Shown: piece after piece, positions 24,913 to 33,709 of the stretch
Layout: each line of letters begins with the position of its first letter
Numbering within the stretch: the first letter of the stretch is position 1
Assembly (NCBI GenBank): GCA_947468665.1
Contig: CANILH010000013.1
Location: forward strand, 1-52,599
DNA length: 52,599 bases
Origin: Oligoflexales bacterium
GTDB taxonomy: Bacteria > Bdellovibrionota_B > Oligoflexia > Oligoflexales > RGVZ01
Reading direction: 5' to 3'
Made by a program: the position numbers and the translations under genes
Notes under the pieces: model-generated
Seen by the model: the letters and a program-made list of their open reading frames with translations, nothing else
Databases searched by the model: none
Told to the model about the DNA's origin: nothing

Positions 24913-26865
24913 TTAGAGCCCAAACCCCTTGAGGGCATCCTTGGCTTTCTTTTGCACGTCGTCTTTAACCTTATTAGTACCGGCGGCGGATTTATCCTGG
25001 TAGGCCTTATTAAGGTCTGCCTGAAGGTTTTTAAACTCACCTTCTTTGCCTTTAAAGACATCCGTAAACTGACTCTGAAGTTTTGTCAGGTCGCCGGTCA
25101 ATTTATCCCGCTCACCTTTGATCCGGTCATCCACAAAAGACTTAAGTTTTGCCCGGGCAGCCTCAATCTTGGCCTTAAGATGTGCCTGGAATCCCGCCGC
25201 GAGTTCTGTACCAAGATTTGAGTCGATACCAAACTTCGGATCGGTAAAGCTTCCTGTAAGGCTGATCGCCATCCTGAGAGCCTTGATGCGGCTGGTAATA
25301 CTCGCGAGCGCTTCCTTCAGCAGAGGGGCTTTGGCGTCGGTTTTAAATGGCGGATTTTGAATCGACTCGTCAATAAGAGCGTTAATCTCACCGCCTTTAA
25401 AGTCAGCGTGAGCTTTGAGGACGGCGGGAGTCGCTCCAATCATAAAAGTCACATCGTCAGTTTTAGCGAAGGCCTGCTCCGGAAATGGGTGTGACGCCAC
25501 GGCAAGATCGATTTTAGCCGTGCCCTGCTCGCCACGGTAATCAAGGACCACACCGAAGTTAATGTCTTTAATTTGCTGTTTTGGAACAGACCCTTTGATC
25601 TCAAATACCGTGGGCTTATTAATCACCGCGGGATCAGACGACAGGTTTAAAAGCCTTCCATCGAGATCACCAGAGAAGCCCCCAGCTGAGGACTTACTTG
25701 AGATCTCGGCTTTTTTAAGCCAGAACAGCGGATAGCCAACGGTGACCGGAAACTTATAGGTGCGTCCCTTGCCGCGGGGATGAGGTACATAGTCATTTTT
25801 CTCGCCGGCGTCTTTTTTACTTTTATCCGGCATGTAGGCCTTGGCTTTATCCAGGAATCCCAAAACTTTCATGAGTTTATCACCCATGAGTTTTGAGAGA
25901 AGAGACTTCGTCAGACTCTCGGCGTCAATTTTAGGAAGCTTAAGCTTACTTTGAAGATCATCAATATCCTTCTTGGCCGCATCCTCGATCTGTTTAAGTC
26001 CGGTCGAAAAACCAGCCATGTCAGTCTCAATGTCTTTTTGCCCTTTTTTAAAGGTCCCAACTGTCTCCTCAACTTTTGCGATGTCTTTTTTCAGGCCTTC
26101 AAGCTGAGTCTTGGCTTCCATAGGATTTGACGTGTTGATTTTTGTAGCTTTGACTTTCTCGATGAGAGCTTTCACCTCGTCAGGCTTGGGCAGAGCGGCG
26201 ACACGTTTAGTCCATTCGTCTTTTTTGGTATTTAAACTTGCCTGAAGCTCTTTAATTTTGGCCTCACTTTGGAGCTGCTCTTTCATTTGCTTCAGCTGCT
26301 CGGTCGCGTCCCCTCCACCAAAAGTTTTGGAGATATCACCGAGGATGTTGTTTTTGAGCTGGGCCTCGGCTTCAGTCTTGAGCTCGCCACCAACTTTTTG
26401 GACCAGACTCGGGCCCTTATTGGGCTCGGGTGGTGGCGGAGGAGGTGGTGGATAAACCTCACCAGGTGACTTCCTTGGAGAGTAAAGAGCGATCTCAGTC
26501 ATAGACGACTCGTCGATCACGATTTTAGCGCGGAGCAACGCGTCCCAAAGAAGCGCGAAGCGGATATTACCAATCGCCAGCGCGTTTTTGGATGGCTGCT
26601 CTTTATCTGTGACCTCGATGCCAGTCATCGTGAAAGACGGATCAAGAAAACTAAGCCTGACTGAGGCGATATCGACTTCAGCGCCGTAAACATGGGAGGC
26701 GCCGTACTCAAGGCCACGACGAATGTGGCCATCAAGAAATATCGTCGTATAAGCCCAGACTGCGGCGATGATGATCACAATCGGCGCGACTACGCCAGTT
26801 CTGATGGGCCCCACTTTTTTGGGCTTCTTTTGCTTTTTGGTGTCGGTGGTATTTTTAGATGTCAT
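24913..26865 (-). CDS. TIGR03545-family membrane-anchored protein
   Basis: 650 residues. A basic cytoplasmic N-terminus (KKQKKPKKVGPIR) precedes one transmembrane helix at about 25-45. A domain resembling AsmA-like proteins (VDIASVRLSFLDPSFTMTGI) follows, then a proline run of eight (about 137-146), coiled coils (about 170-300), a beta-rich region and a final Lys/Ala coiled coil. This combination, next to a TIGR03546-type protein, identifies the TIGR03545 family of unknown function. The AsmA-like part would place the bulk in the periplasm, perhaps bridging membranes or handling lipid. Its gene begins 77 bases after the TIGR03546-type gene. Confidence 0.8.
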   Translation of the reverse strand: MTSKNTTDTKKQKKPKKVGPIRTGVVAPIVIIIAAVWAYTTIFLDGHIRRGLEYGASHVYGAEVDIASVRLSFLDPSFTMTGIEVTDKEQPSKNALAIGNIRFALLWDALLRAKIVIDESSMTEIALYSPRKSPGEVYPPPPPPPPEPNKGPSLVQKVGGELKTEAEAQLKNNILGDISKTFGGGDATEQLKQMKEQLQSEAKIKELQASLNTKKDEWTKRVAALPKPDEVKALIEKVKATKINTSNPMEAKTQLEGLKKDIAKVEETVGTFKKGQKDIETDMAGFSTGLKQIEDAAKKDIDDLQSKLKLPKIDAESLTKSLLSKLMGDKLMKVLGFLDKAKAYMPDKSKKDAGEKNDYVPHPRGKGRTYKFPVTVGYPLFWLKKAEISSKSSAGGFSGDLDGRLLNLSSDPAVINKPTVFEIKGSVPKQQIKDINFGVVLDYRGEQGTAKIDLAVASHPFPEQAFAKTDDVTFMIGATPAVLKAHADFKGGEINALIDESIQNPPFKTDAKAPLLKEALASITSRIKALRMAISLTGSFTDPKFGIDSNLGTELAAGFQAHLKAKIEAARAKLKSFVDDRIKGERDKLTGDLTKLQSQFTDVFKGKEGEFKNLQADLNKAYQDKSAAGTNKVKDDVQKKAKDALKGFGL

Positions 26866-26942
26866 ATCGAGAACTCTCTTCCTGAGTCAGTATAAGTAGT
26901 GAGGAAATTTAGCGCGTTCAATATGGGGTTGGTTCCATGAAC

Positions 26943-27467
26943 TCAATGGTACATAGAGTCATAACTGGCGTACCACTTGTAAAATGACGTTGCCTTTACG
27001 AGCTTCCATAACTTGGTCGACTGATAACGCTTTACGATCTGTTCGCGGTATTTGCCGATCAGGAATTTTGAGCCGAAGAAAATAAGCGGCATTAAAAGTA
27101 CAGAAACCACACCAGCGCCCATCACAACCGAGTTGTTAAACCGCGTTAGTGGCACAAGCGGCATATTATACAAAGCCGTAAACAGGTCCCTGAGGCTATT
27201 CATCTCAAGCACCCCGGCACCAATGTCGGCGAATACCGGGTCCAGAAGGTAGGCGACAAATTTAAAGAAGAACGCTGCGAGAAACGCCGCGCCTGCCTGA
27301 ATCCGGAACGTTAAAATCAGCAGAAACACGAGCAACGTCTGAAGCGAGAGGGCGGGCGACATTCCCAGAACAAATCCCGCGGCCACGCCCCAGGCGATTT
27401 GATTCGTGCCAGTTTCCGAGTTGAGCATCTTAAGAAGCCCGAATATCTGTTTCAAAATAATTGTCAA
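26943..27467 (-). CDS. TIGR03546-family membrane protein (DUF2062-like)
   Basis: 174 residues with several hydrophobic helices (GVAAGFVLGMSPALSLQTLL, VFLLILTFRI, MGAGVVSVLLMPLIFFG). The N-terminal GxxxGMSP-type segment is characteristic of the DUF2062/TIGR03546 group. The family is defined by its pairing with TIGR03545, as here. The role is unknown; the pair is an envelope module. The start overlaps the stop of the large TPR regulator gene by 4 bases, so the module is translated with its putative regulator. Confidence 0.82.
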   Translation of the reverse strand: MTIILKQIFGLLKMLNSETGTNQIAWGVAAGFVLGMSPALSLQTLLVFLLILTFRIQAGAAFLAAFFFKFVAYLLDPVFADIGAGVLEMNSLRDLFTALYNMPLVPLTRFNNSVVMGAGVVSVLLMPLIFFGSKFLIGKYREQIVKRYQSTKLWKLVKATSFYKWYASYDSMYH

Positions 27468-29671
27468 TGTAATGTCCCTCTCATTGATTCGTTTTTAACG
27501 GTATAAACAACATTCCTACCCAACTTTTCGACACTGATAAGCTCATCATCTGACATCTTCTTGAGCAAACGCTTGGCCGTCGCGAGGGATACATCAATTT
27601 TCTCGGCGATCTGCTGACTCGATAGCGATCCACCACCAAGAATATGCCTGACCCGCGCCTCAACAGGCAGCGCGTCATCGTGATCCCGAACGATCCTGAT
27701 CGCCTCCCCGAAAAACTTGAGTGTGTCACTATGAACGACAATCGGCGCGATCGTGTACGGAAATAAATCCCTGACCCGCATCACTGTGTTCCTGATTTTT
27801 TGCTGCCAGCCCTGAGTATTGACACTTTCTTTCCAGACAGCGGTCTGAATGTCCGCCAAGCTTGCGCCATGCGGAAGACGTTCTGAGAGGTAGGTCAACA
27901 GATCGGCCATAGCGGGGTGTTTTTCCAGGTTAACCGAGTAATGGTCTGAGATCACAAAAACATTGTCTTTCTCAAACTTAATAGTCGGCGCGAAATAGCC
28001 ACGCGCGAACCGTGAGACAATCTGCTCCTGCCACCTTGCCTGAAACCTCGGACTCTCGCCGCGAACCGTTGAGAGACAAGCCTGGGTCGCGAACCTGTCG
28101 GCAAAGCTCACAGCCGACATCTTCTCGACCGCGTGAAGTAATTTCACCGCTTTGTCGAAATCTCCCGACTGATAGGCGATCGCCGAATATATAATTTGCA
28201 ACTTCGCGCGGATCGGAGTGTCGCCAAGCCTCGAAACCGCGATCTCAAGCCGCGGAACAAGAGTCTGCGCCGATGCCACGTCATGCTTTTGAAGGTGCAG
28301 CCGGATCATCGCGAGCAGTGTTAGCGCCTGATAATGCAAATGCCCAAGCGCGCTGGCTCTTTCAAGGCAGCCTTTCAACTCCAGCATACACTCATCAAAG
28401 TACTCCAGAGATGTTTTCAGAAGTGCCCGGGAATATTTGTACTCAAGCCAATTCACCTGATTATTCATCAGGGACTCCTCGATTTTAAACGTTTGAGTCA
28501 AGGGCTCGCCCAAAAGCGCCAGCTGCCGCTGATACCACGTTAAAACCGACAACTCCTCAATAGCTCTCACTCCGTGCAGCTCAAGCTGGTGAACCGACGC
28601 TTTGACAACATCCATACTTTCAGGAATCTTTCCCTCTTCCCAAAGAATCTCAGCCTCAAGGTTCTGATATCTGGATTTTAACCTGCCGCTGGCGTCAAGA
28701 GCGGCCAGGTCCAATGTTTGACGGCCGAATTTAATCCCAAGCGCGTAACGCCCCAAAGCAAAATAAGTAAAGCTCAGATAAGACATGATGTGAAGGCGCC
28801 TGAAGGCCTTGTCACTCGCCGGCAGAACCTGCATCGCGCGCCTGAAGTGCTCACGGGCCACGATAAACTGCCCACGGTTAAATGCCTCGACGCCGTAAAA
28901 CCCCTCGCAGTGGGACAATGGCCCCGGGAGATTATGTTCCGTACTTAGCTTTCGGCAGCGCTCAACCAGCTCTGTCGCCAGCTCGGCCTTATCGTCACCA
29001 CTGTTCAGGATACATGTGGCGGTATTGTATAACGCCCTCGCAGCACCCTCCCAATCCTGTAACTCAATCAGAAGTGGAGACGCCTCGTTAAACGCCTCGG
29101 CCGCGGCCGGATATCGCCCGATAAAATAATAGATCCTGCCCAGACGCACCACAAACTCAGCGCGCTCCCGCTGAGACATCTCCGCGGTACGCACAAGAGG
29201 AGTGACTTTACTCAAGACACGCACAGCGTGCTCTGTTTTGCCTTCCTCCGCGAAACTAGACGCGACAATCAACTCGAGCTGAATTTTATCAAGCTCCGAT
29301 ATTCCGGCCAGACGAAGCGAACGCTGCGCGAACTCACGGCTTACAGCGGGCTTTCCGCCCTCCAGTAAAACCTGCGCCGCGGGAATGCTCACGGTCGGGC
29401 TGGTCAGCTTGCGCGAAAACTCCGCCACGACCATGCCCGTTTCTGTATTCCAGCACGCGATTGAACCTTGTAGAAGGGCACCCCAAAGTTTGGGGTTATA
29501 ATAAAGAGACTGCGGATCTGACTCGAGCCGCCTGAAGATCTCCGTTACAAGCTTCGCCGTTGGGGACGCCACGACGACATCACCGTATTTGACTAAAAAA
29601 TCATCCCAGTGCGCCTTGGTATGGCACTCTCGAGATGCTTTAATGGCTAATTCGGCGTGATCGGTCGTCAT
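27464..29671 (-). CDS. TPR-repeat protein with C-terminal winged helices
   Basis: About 735 residues from the ATG at 29671 (MTTDHAELAIKASREC); an ATG at 29686 is also possible. Most of the chain is TPR-like helix pairs (for example RLGRIYYFIGRYPAAAEAFN, ALYNTATCILNSGDDKAELA, SYLSFTYFALGRYALGIKFG). The last 200 residues look like two DNA-binding winged helices: one around TYLSERLPHGASLADIQTAV resembling OmpR/transcriptional-activator folds, and one with SSQQIAEKIDVSLATAKRLL. This fits a MalT/AfsR-like regulator without the NTPase. It heads the operon with TIGR03546- and TIGR03545-type genes and is divergent from the secreted protease, so either could be a target. Confidence 0.72.
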   Translation of the reverse strand: MTTDHAELAIKASRECHTKAHWDDFLVKYGDVVVASPTAKLVTEIFRRLESDPQSLYYNPKLWGALLQGSIACWNTETGMVVAEFSRKLTSPTVSIPAAQVLLEGGKPAVSREFAQRSLRLAGISELDKIQLELIVASSFAEEGKTEHAVRVLSKVTPLVRTAEMSQRERAEFVVRLGRIYYFIGRYPAAAEAFNEASPLLIELQDWEGAARALYNTATCILNSGDDKAELATELVERCRKLSTEHNLPGPLSHCEGFYGVEAFNRGQFIVAREHFRRAMQVLPASDKAFRRLHIMSYLSFTYFALGRYALGIKFGRQTLDLAALDASGRLKSRYQNLEAEILWEEGKIPESMDVVKASVHQLELHGVRAIEELSVLTWYQRQLALLGEPLTQTFKIEESLMNNQVNWLEYKYSRALLKTSLEYFDECMLELKGCLERASALGHLHYQALTLLAMIRLHLQKHDVASAQTLVPRLEIAVSRLGDTPIRAKLQIIYSAIAYQSGDFDKAVKLLHAVEKMSAVSFADRFATQACLSTVRGESPRFQARWQEQIVSRFARGYFAPTIKFEKDNVFVISDHYSVNLEKHPAMADLLTYLSERLPHGASLADIQTAVWKESVNTQGWQQKIRNTVMRVRDLFPYTIAPIVVHSDTLKFFGEAIRIVRDHDDALPVEARVRHILGGGSLSSQQIAEKIDVSLATAKRLLKKMSDDELISVEKLGRNVVYTVKNESMRGTLH

Positions 29672-29700
29672 TATAAAAAACCCCATAAATATCAGCTAGC

Positions 29701-29729
29701 TTTATATACCCATCACTGGAAGATGTGAA
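29701..29729 (-). promoter_or_regulatory. Promoter of the TPR regulator operon
   Basis: On the minus strand TTCACA (29729-29724) and TATAAA (29706-29701) are separated by 17 bases. Transcription would start near 29694, very close to the gene. Confidence 0.5.
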
Positions 29730-29790
29730 TTAAAAATACTCGGTCCCTACCTCATGATCCCTATCTGTTGAGGCGTTCCTGTGAAAGTGC

Positions 29791-29820
29791 TTGCGTTAAT
29801 TTTCAAAACCCGGCTATATT
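29791..29820 (+). promoter_or_regulatory. Candidate promoter of the secreted protease gene
   Basis: TTGCGT (29791-29796) and TATATT (29815-29820) are 18 bases apart. The implied leader is about 95 bases and contains the three 11-bp repeats. Confidence 0.35.
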
Positions 29821-29866
29821 TCTGGGCAGAATCCAATGTTCACAGATTAGCTGAAGTTTTCGTCAC

Positions 29867-29900
29867 TTAGATCACTACTTAGATCACTATTAGATCACTA
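29867..29900 (+). repeat. Three direct repeats of TTAGATCACTA
   Basis: Identical 11-mers lie at 29867-29877, 29879-29889 and 29890-29900, spaced 12 and 11 bases, close to one DNA helical turn. They end 21 bases before the protease ATG. They could be an operator or an RNA element in the leader. Confidence 0.75.
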
Positions 29901-29921
29901 CGGGATAAAGGATCTATCGCC

Positions 29922-32006
29922 ATGCAAACAACGCGTATGTACTCCAAGGATGGTGTTTTCGCGGCTCTGACATTAATTGTTCTCACAGCCACGACATCAA
30001 CCACCGTCTATTCGTCACCCGAGCCACAGCAACTGGTCAGTTCTGTCATATGGCATGTGACTGATATTCCGGAAGAGAAGTTCGTTTACCCGCCGGGAGT
30101 TCCAGCGGTTTTGCGCCCTTCTGAAAGCGTCAGAACGCTGCGTATTGAACAGTACTACTCAAAACCCGTAACCAGCGCTAATCTGGCTGTCAGCCTTCAT
30201 GGTTCTTGGCCGGAAACTCCCGAAAATGCGCTGATTCGCGCCGCGGACGGCAGCCAGACCGGTCGGTTTTTCAGCGTAACAGCTCCCGTCTGCGAGCAGG
30301 TGCCAACAGAACTGCAAATAACACCCGCTGAGGGCGCTCAGGCCGTATCAGAAAAGGCCTACCGCTGCTCTATGGACGCGGTCATCAGCCCCGACACACC
30401 CACGGGTACCATTGGACTGAGCGTTAGCATTGACATCGCGGGCAAAAAGTTCGAGCACCAAAATGGCGTGTTCTGGATCATCCTGCCAGAAATGAAAGCC
30501 ACACATTATCCTCGGCCACAGTTTGTAAAAACACCGAGTCCCCTCGCTATTAACGCGTCAGGCATCCGCCTTATGGAAGGCCCCATCGGAACCGAGTCTC
30601 TTCCCCAGGCGTTGCCCGCGTCAATAACCAGCCGCGTTATACGTTCAACCGTTCAAATCACCTCGGAAGGTAACTATTCCCTCGGCTCAGGTTTTTTTGT
30701 CGCCAATCCGGAGCTTATTTTCCCGATATTTGGCGTCGAGATGGCCGAGAAGCTGAAGGCCATGCCAGCAGGAACCAAATATATCGCGACAGCAGCTCAC
30801 CTTTTCCCAGTAAGCTACGGTTTCGCGCATCGCGGACACATTCAAAATTTCCTTGAGCACACAGACCTCGTCTTTGATGATGGCGAAACCTACGATATCG
30901 TGGTTAACGGCAAATCCCAACCCCGCGCTGCACGGTTGCTGCTCACTAATATGGAAGCTGACATAGCGCTTTTGGCCCTTACGCCAGAAGCCGAAGAGAG
31001 AATGCAGAATGAACTAGGATTTTACGAGCCAGACCTGCTAGGCCTGACAATCGGCAGGGCTATGAGCGACAAGCCTGCCCTTGATGTATTTGGCTTCCCG
31101 GTTTCCGCCATGGGCATGATCACCCACCGCCGCGGATATCTCCGACCCGATGGATGGCCAACGGATGACACCTCAAATTTCGGACCGATCAGGAAGTTTA
31201 AGCTTGAGGCCATTGATGAGTCCGTGAACCTCGCAGAGCCGGGGCTCTCAGGTGGACCCGTTATCAACCAGATCGGTGAGGTTATTGGCCTTTCCGTGGA
31301 ACGCCCTAATGATACGAACTCGCTGATCGCGCTTGATTTGACAAGCCTTCCTGACGTTCCCAAAGACTGGCTCGCGCCTGGCAGTAAGTGTAAATTGACG
31401 TTTAATCCCTTTGACCGCGTATTGAGGCTGATCAGGGGTGATGATACCTGCTCTTACGGTAGATTTGGCAGCGGTAACGGAATGTTGCTTCAGCCACTGA
31501 AAGGCGAATGGTCATTCCAGGAAGTGTTTGGACTTGCCGACGACGAAACCGAAACGACACCCCCCCAGGCTAGTGCCTACTGGCTTATGAACGGCCACGC
31601 CATCATTAAAGGGGGACACATAATTATAGCCGGCGGTCACATTATTATTAATGGACACCCAGTCATCAACGCCTTCAATTTAATCGTTGACCGCGCCAGG
31701 ATTGATCAGATCAATAACACTGAGATGACCGGTGGCTTTAAACTCAACCCTGACAGCTTCAACCCAATGGTCAGTAAAGGAATTCGCGTCCTCAGGTCTG
31801 GCGAGGCCAATAACGCAAGCAAAGGCCTATTAGGGGAGTTGCTGGTCGCGAGACGAAACGCTGTAATAGAGACTCACTACAAGCCGTTTTACTCAATTCG
31901 CGAGTTCGCTATCTGGTGGCACTGGGCATCACGGCAGCCTGCCGCCGACACACTCCTATGCTCGAGCGGAAGTGATTGTGTAAACAATGTGAATAACGCC
32001 CGTTAA
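29922..32006 (+). CDS. Exported trypsin-like serine protease
   Basis: 694 residues. An N-terminal hydrophobic segment (VFAALTLIVLTATTSTTVYS) acts as a signal peptide. About 220 residues of unknown domain follow, then a chymotrypsin-fold protease: His293 in IATAAHLF, Asp347 in EADIALL, Ser443 in GLSGGPVIN, so the triad is complete. No PDZ domain follows. Instead there is a tail with an unusual run of GGHIII/NGH repeats at about 556-580 and about 110 further residues, ending with a Cys-containing stretch. Substrate unknown; probably periplasmic or secreted. Its 3' end overlaps a convergent PilZ gene by 4 bases. Confidence 0.82.
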   Translation: MQTTRMYSKDGVFAALTLIVLTATTSTTVYSSPEPQQLVSSVIWHVTDIPEEKFVYPPGVPAVLRPSESVRTLRIEQYYSKPVTSANLAVSLHGSWPETPENALIRAADGSQTGRFFSVTAPVCEQVPTELQITPAEGAQAVSEKAYRCSMDAVISPDTPTGTIGLSVSIDIAGKKFEHQNGVFWIILPEMKATHYPRPQFVKTPSPLAINASGIRLMEGPIGTESLPQALPASITSRVIRSTVQITSEGNYSLGSGFFVANPELIFPIFGVEMAEKLKAMPAGTKYIATAAHLFPVSYGFAHRGHIQNFLEHTDLVFDDGETYDIVVNGKSQPRAARLLLTNMEADIALLALTPEAEERMQNELGFYEPDLLGLTIGRAMSDKPALDVFGFPVSAMGMITHRRGYLRPDGWPTDDTSNFGPIRKFKLEAIDESVNLAEPGLSGGPVINQIGEVIGLSVERPNDTNSLIALDLTSLPDVPKDWLAPGSKCKLTFNPFDRVLRLIRGDDTCSYGRFGSGNGMLLQPLKGEWSFQEVFGLADDETETTPPQASAYWLMNGHAIIKGGHIIIAGGHIIINGHPVINAFNLIVDRARIDQINNTEMTGGFKLNPDSFNPMVSKGIRVLRSGEANNASKGLLGELLVARRNAVIETHYKPFYSIREFAIWWHWASRQPAADTLLCSSGSDCVNNVNNAR

Positions 32007-32770
32007 CCAGACTTGGCTACTGACGATTTGCCGTGAGCATTTAACCAATCGTTCAACAGCTGTGCGCACGTCGCTCCCTCGACAAACTTGAGTCCAAGAC
32101 AGCTTACAGCCGCAGCCCAAACCAGAGTCTGGTCCACCTCCGCGGTCTGAGCCATACGAGCCCCCTCGCCGCGATGATCAATCGTTTTTTTCGTGATAAC
32201 AATTCCATTATCCCAAATAACACTGCCGTATTCGGCACCTCGACGCAGGGTGACCATCAAAAAAGATGGCTTCCCTGCCTGATCTTTCTCAAAAAGCAGA
32301 TCAAATGGACCGTCCCCCTGAAATCTACGACGATATTTACTCATCACCCCGTCTTTTGCAGTGTCTGTTTGCATCGCAATCGCGGAATTTCCATAACGCA
32401 GAAATTCGATGAAACCACTCAAGTTCCTTATGGACGATTCGTGGACATGCTTAAAAACAAGAGCCCAACCATTTCTACGCTTCTGGCACTGCGAAACCTC
32501 AAGGCGGATGATAAAACCGCAAATCGTCAAATCAATCAAAGTCGGAACAGCGCAATTTTCCAAAGAAGCCTCTGCCACTGCCTCCGCGAGACAGCCATGA
32601 TGGGATAGATCCACAATTCGGAATAGGCCATGACGGGAATGCTCGATGGTACAAAGATCCCGTTCATTGATCATATAGCGAGCGTGAAACCGGCGATGGG
32701 CGAACTCGGCCATGTCAGACGACTTATCGTCGGAAGGCTTCGAAAAACCAAAGAAGTCTAAAATTCCCAT
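32003..32770 (-). CDS. PilZ-like domain protein
   Basis: 255 residues. The N-terminal half carries the two PilZ c-di-GMP signatures: arginines in HRRFHARYMI and D-x-S-x-x-G in IVDLSHHGC. A strand region with RRNGWALVFKHV follows. The C-terminal half (about 120-245) is an unknown domain ending with an Ala/Leu-rich helix (LVWAAAVSCLGLKFVEG). It is probably a cytoplasmic c-di-GMP effector. Single gene; convergent with the protease, divergent from the translation operon. Confidence 0.65.
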   Translation of the reverse strand: MGILDFFGFSKPSDDKSSDMAEFAHRRFHARYMINERDLCTIEHSRHGLFRIVDLSHHGCLAEAVAEASLENCAVPTLIDLTICGFIIRLEVSQCQKRRNGWALVFKHVHESSIRNLSGFIEFLRYGNSAIAMQTDTAKDGVMSKYRRRFQGDGPFDLLFEKDQAGKPSFLMVTLRRGAEYGSVIWDNGIVITKKTIDHRGEGARMAQTAEVDQTLVWAAAVSCLGLKFVEGATCAQLLNDWLNAHGKSSVAKSG

Positions 32771-33165
32771 TAGTTAACCCCCGTCAAACGCGGACCTACT
32801 CATTGAAGATGCCTTATCCATTAATATATCAGCTCCTGGAGGCCTCGAAAGCAGGCAGGAATTTCATTATTTCAATGGCATGAAACTATTGCCATTTACC
32901 CGATCTGCATGCTAAAAGGACAATCTCTCGAAACTAATCGAGACCGGCGGGGCTCTGAATTTCCTGACGATGTTCCTGAAAACGAACAGGTAAGGAAGAC
33001 AGATCTCTGAACCGTCTGGCTCAAAAAGCTGGCATTCTTTATGCGAATTAACCGCACAAATTTGCTGCTCCAGACACTTCCACCTGGGTTCATCTCTGAT
33101 GAATCGTTGAGGGCCGGATGTGTAGGGACGTTTTTGTTTTTTGGCCACGGGCGTTTTAGTTTGAG
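32771..33165. other. Long leader/intergenic region before rimP
   Basis: This 395-base stretch holds little that is certain. A weak sigma-70-like pair TTGAAG (32803-32808) / TATATC (32825-32830) with 16-base spacing points toward rimP. TCTCGA/TCGAGA (32926-32931, 32938-32943) forms a 6-bp hairpin. A 78-codon minus-strand reading frame (32912-33148) is listed separately. No tRNA is found here, unlike the metY found upstream of rimP in E. coli. Confidence 0.4.
32912..33148 (-). CDS. Possible small protein, weakly supported
   Basis: A 78-codon frame from a GTG (MAKKQKRPYTSG...). The composition looks protein-like: a basic N-terminus, four cysteines, and LPYLFVFRNIVRKFRAPP near the end. There is no visible Shine-Dalgarno sequence. 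The frame occupies the space where the rimP promoter should be. It may be chance. Confidence 0.25.
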   Translation of the reverse strand: MAKKQKRPYTSGPQRFIRDEPRWKCLEQQICAVNSHKECQLFEPDGSEICLPYLFVFRNIVRKFRAPPVSISFERLSF

Positions 33166-33171
33166 GTGTTT

Positions 33172-33663
33172 TTGTTTATTGAACGCGTAAAACTTCACGA
33201 AATCTCTGATCAGGTGACTAGCCTCCTGGCACCGCTCGGATATACGTGCCTCGACGCCGACTGGGAGGCACAGTCTCGCACTCTGCGGTTATTCGTCGAC
33301 CACAAAGACGGCGTAGATCTTGATCAGTGCGCGAAGATATCCGGGCAACTGATAGAGGCACCAGAGTTGGACGCGCTGTTACCATTTGAGTTTAACCTCG
33401 AGATCAGCTCTCCCGGAATTGAACGCCCAATCCGAACTATCGCCCATTTCCGCGATGCTTTGGCTGAGGGATGCCAAATAGACGTAAAGCTTACGGAGAA
33501 GTGCCAAAATCGCCGTAAGGGCGTTGGATCCATCAAAGAAATCGGATCAGACGACATGATTTCCATGAAAACCGTGGAAGGTCCTTGGACCTTCCCCTGG
33601 AATTTGGTTCTGAAAGCAACAAAGGTGGTCGACTGGGACAAAGTCCACGAGCGACCGATGTAA
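33172..33663 (+). CDS. rimP: Ribosome maturation factor RimP
   Basis: RimP acts in 30S subunit assembly. About 163 residues with the usual two domains: an N-terminal alpha/beta domain (LLAPLGYTCLDADWEAQ, LRLFVDHKDGVDLDQC, EFNLEISSPGIERPI) and a C-terminal Sm-like barrel (SIKEIGSDDMISMKT). SSPGIERP is the family hallmark. The TTG at 33172 follows GAGGTG by about 5 bases; a GTG at 33166 in the same frame overlaps that ribosome site. It is the first gene of the rimP-nusA-infB-rbfA-truB-metK run. Confidence 0.9.
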   Translation: MFIERVKLHEISDQVTSLLAPLGYTCLDADWEAQSRTLRLFVDHKDGVDLDQCAKISGQLIEAPELDALLPFEFNLEISSPGIERPIRTIAHFRDALAEGCQIDVKLTEKCQNRRKGVGSIKEIGSDDMISMKTVEGPWTFPWNLVLKATKVVDWDKVHERPM

Positions 33664-33709
33664 AACTCTCACATTACCGTGAGTCTTTAACAGCAAAGGA
33701 TTTTTGAGG

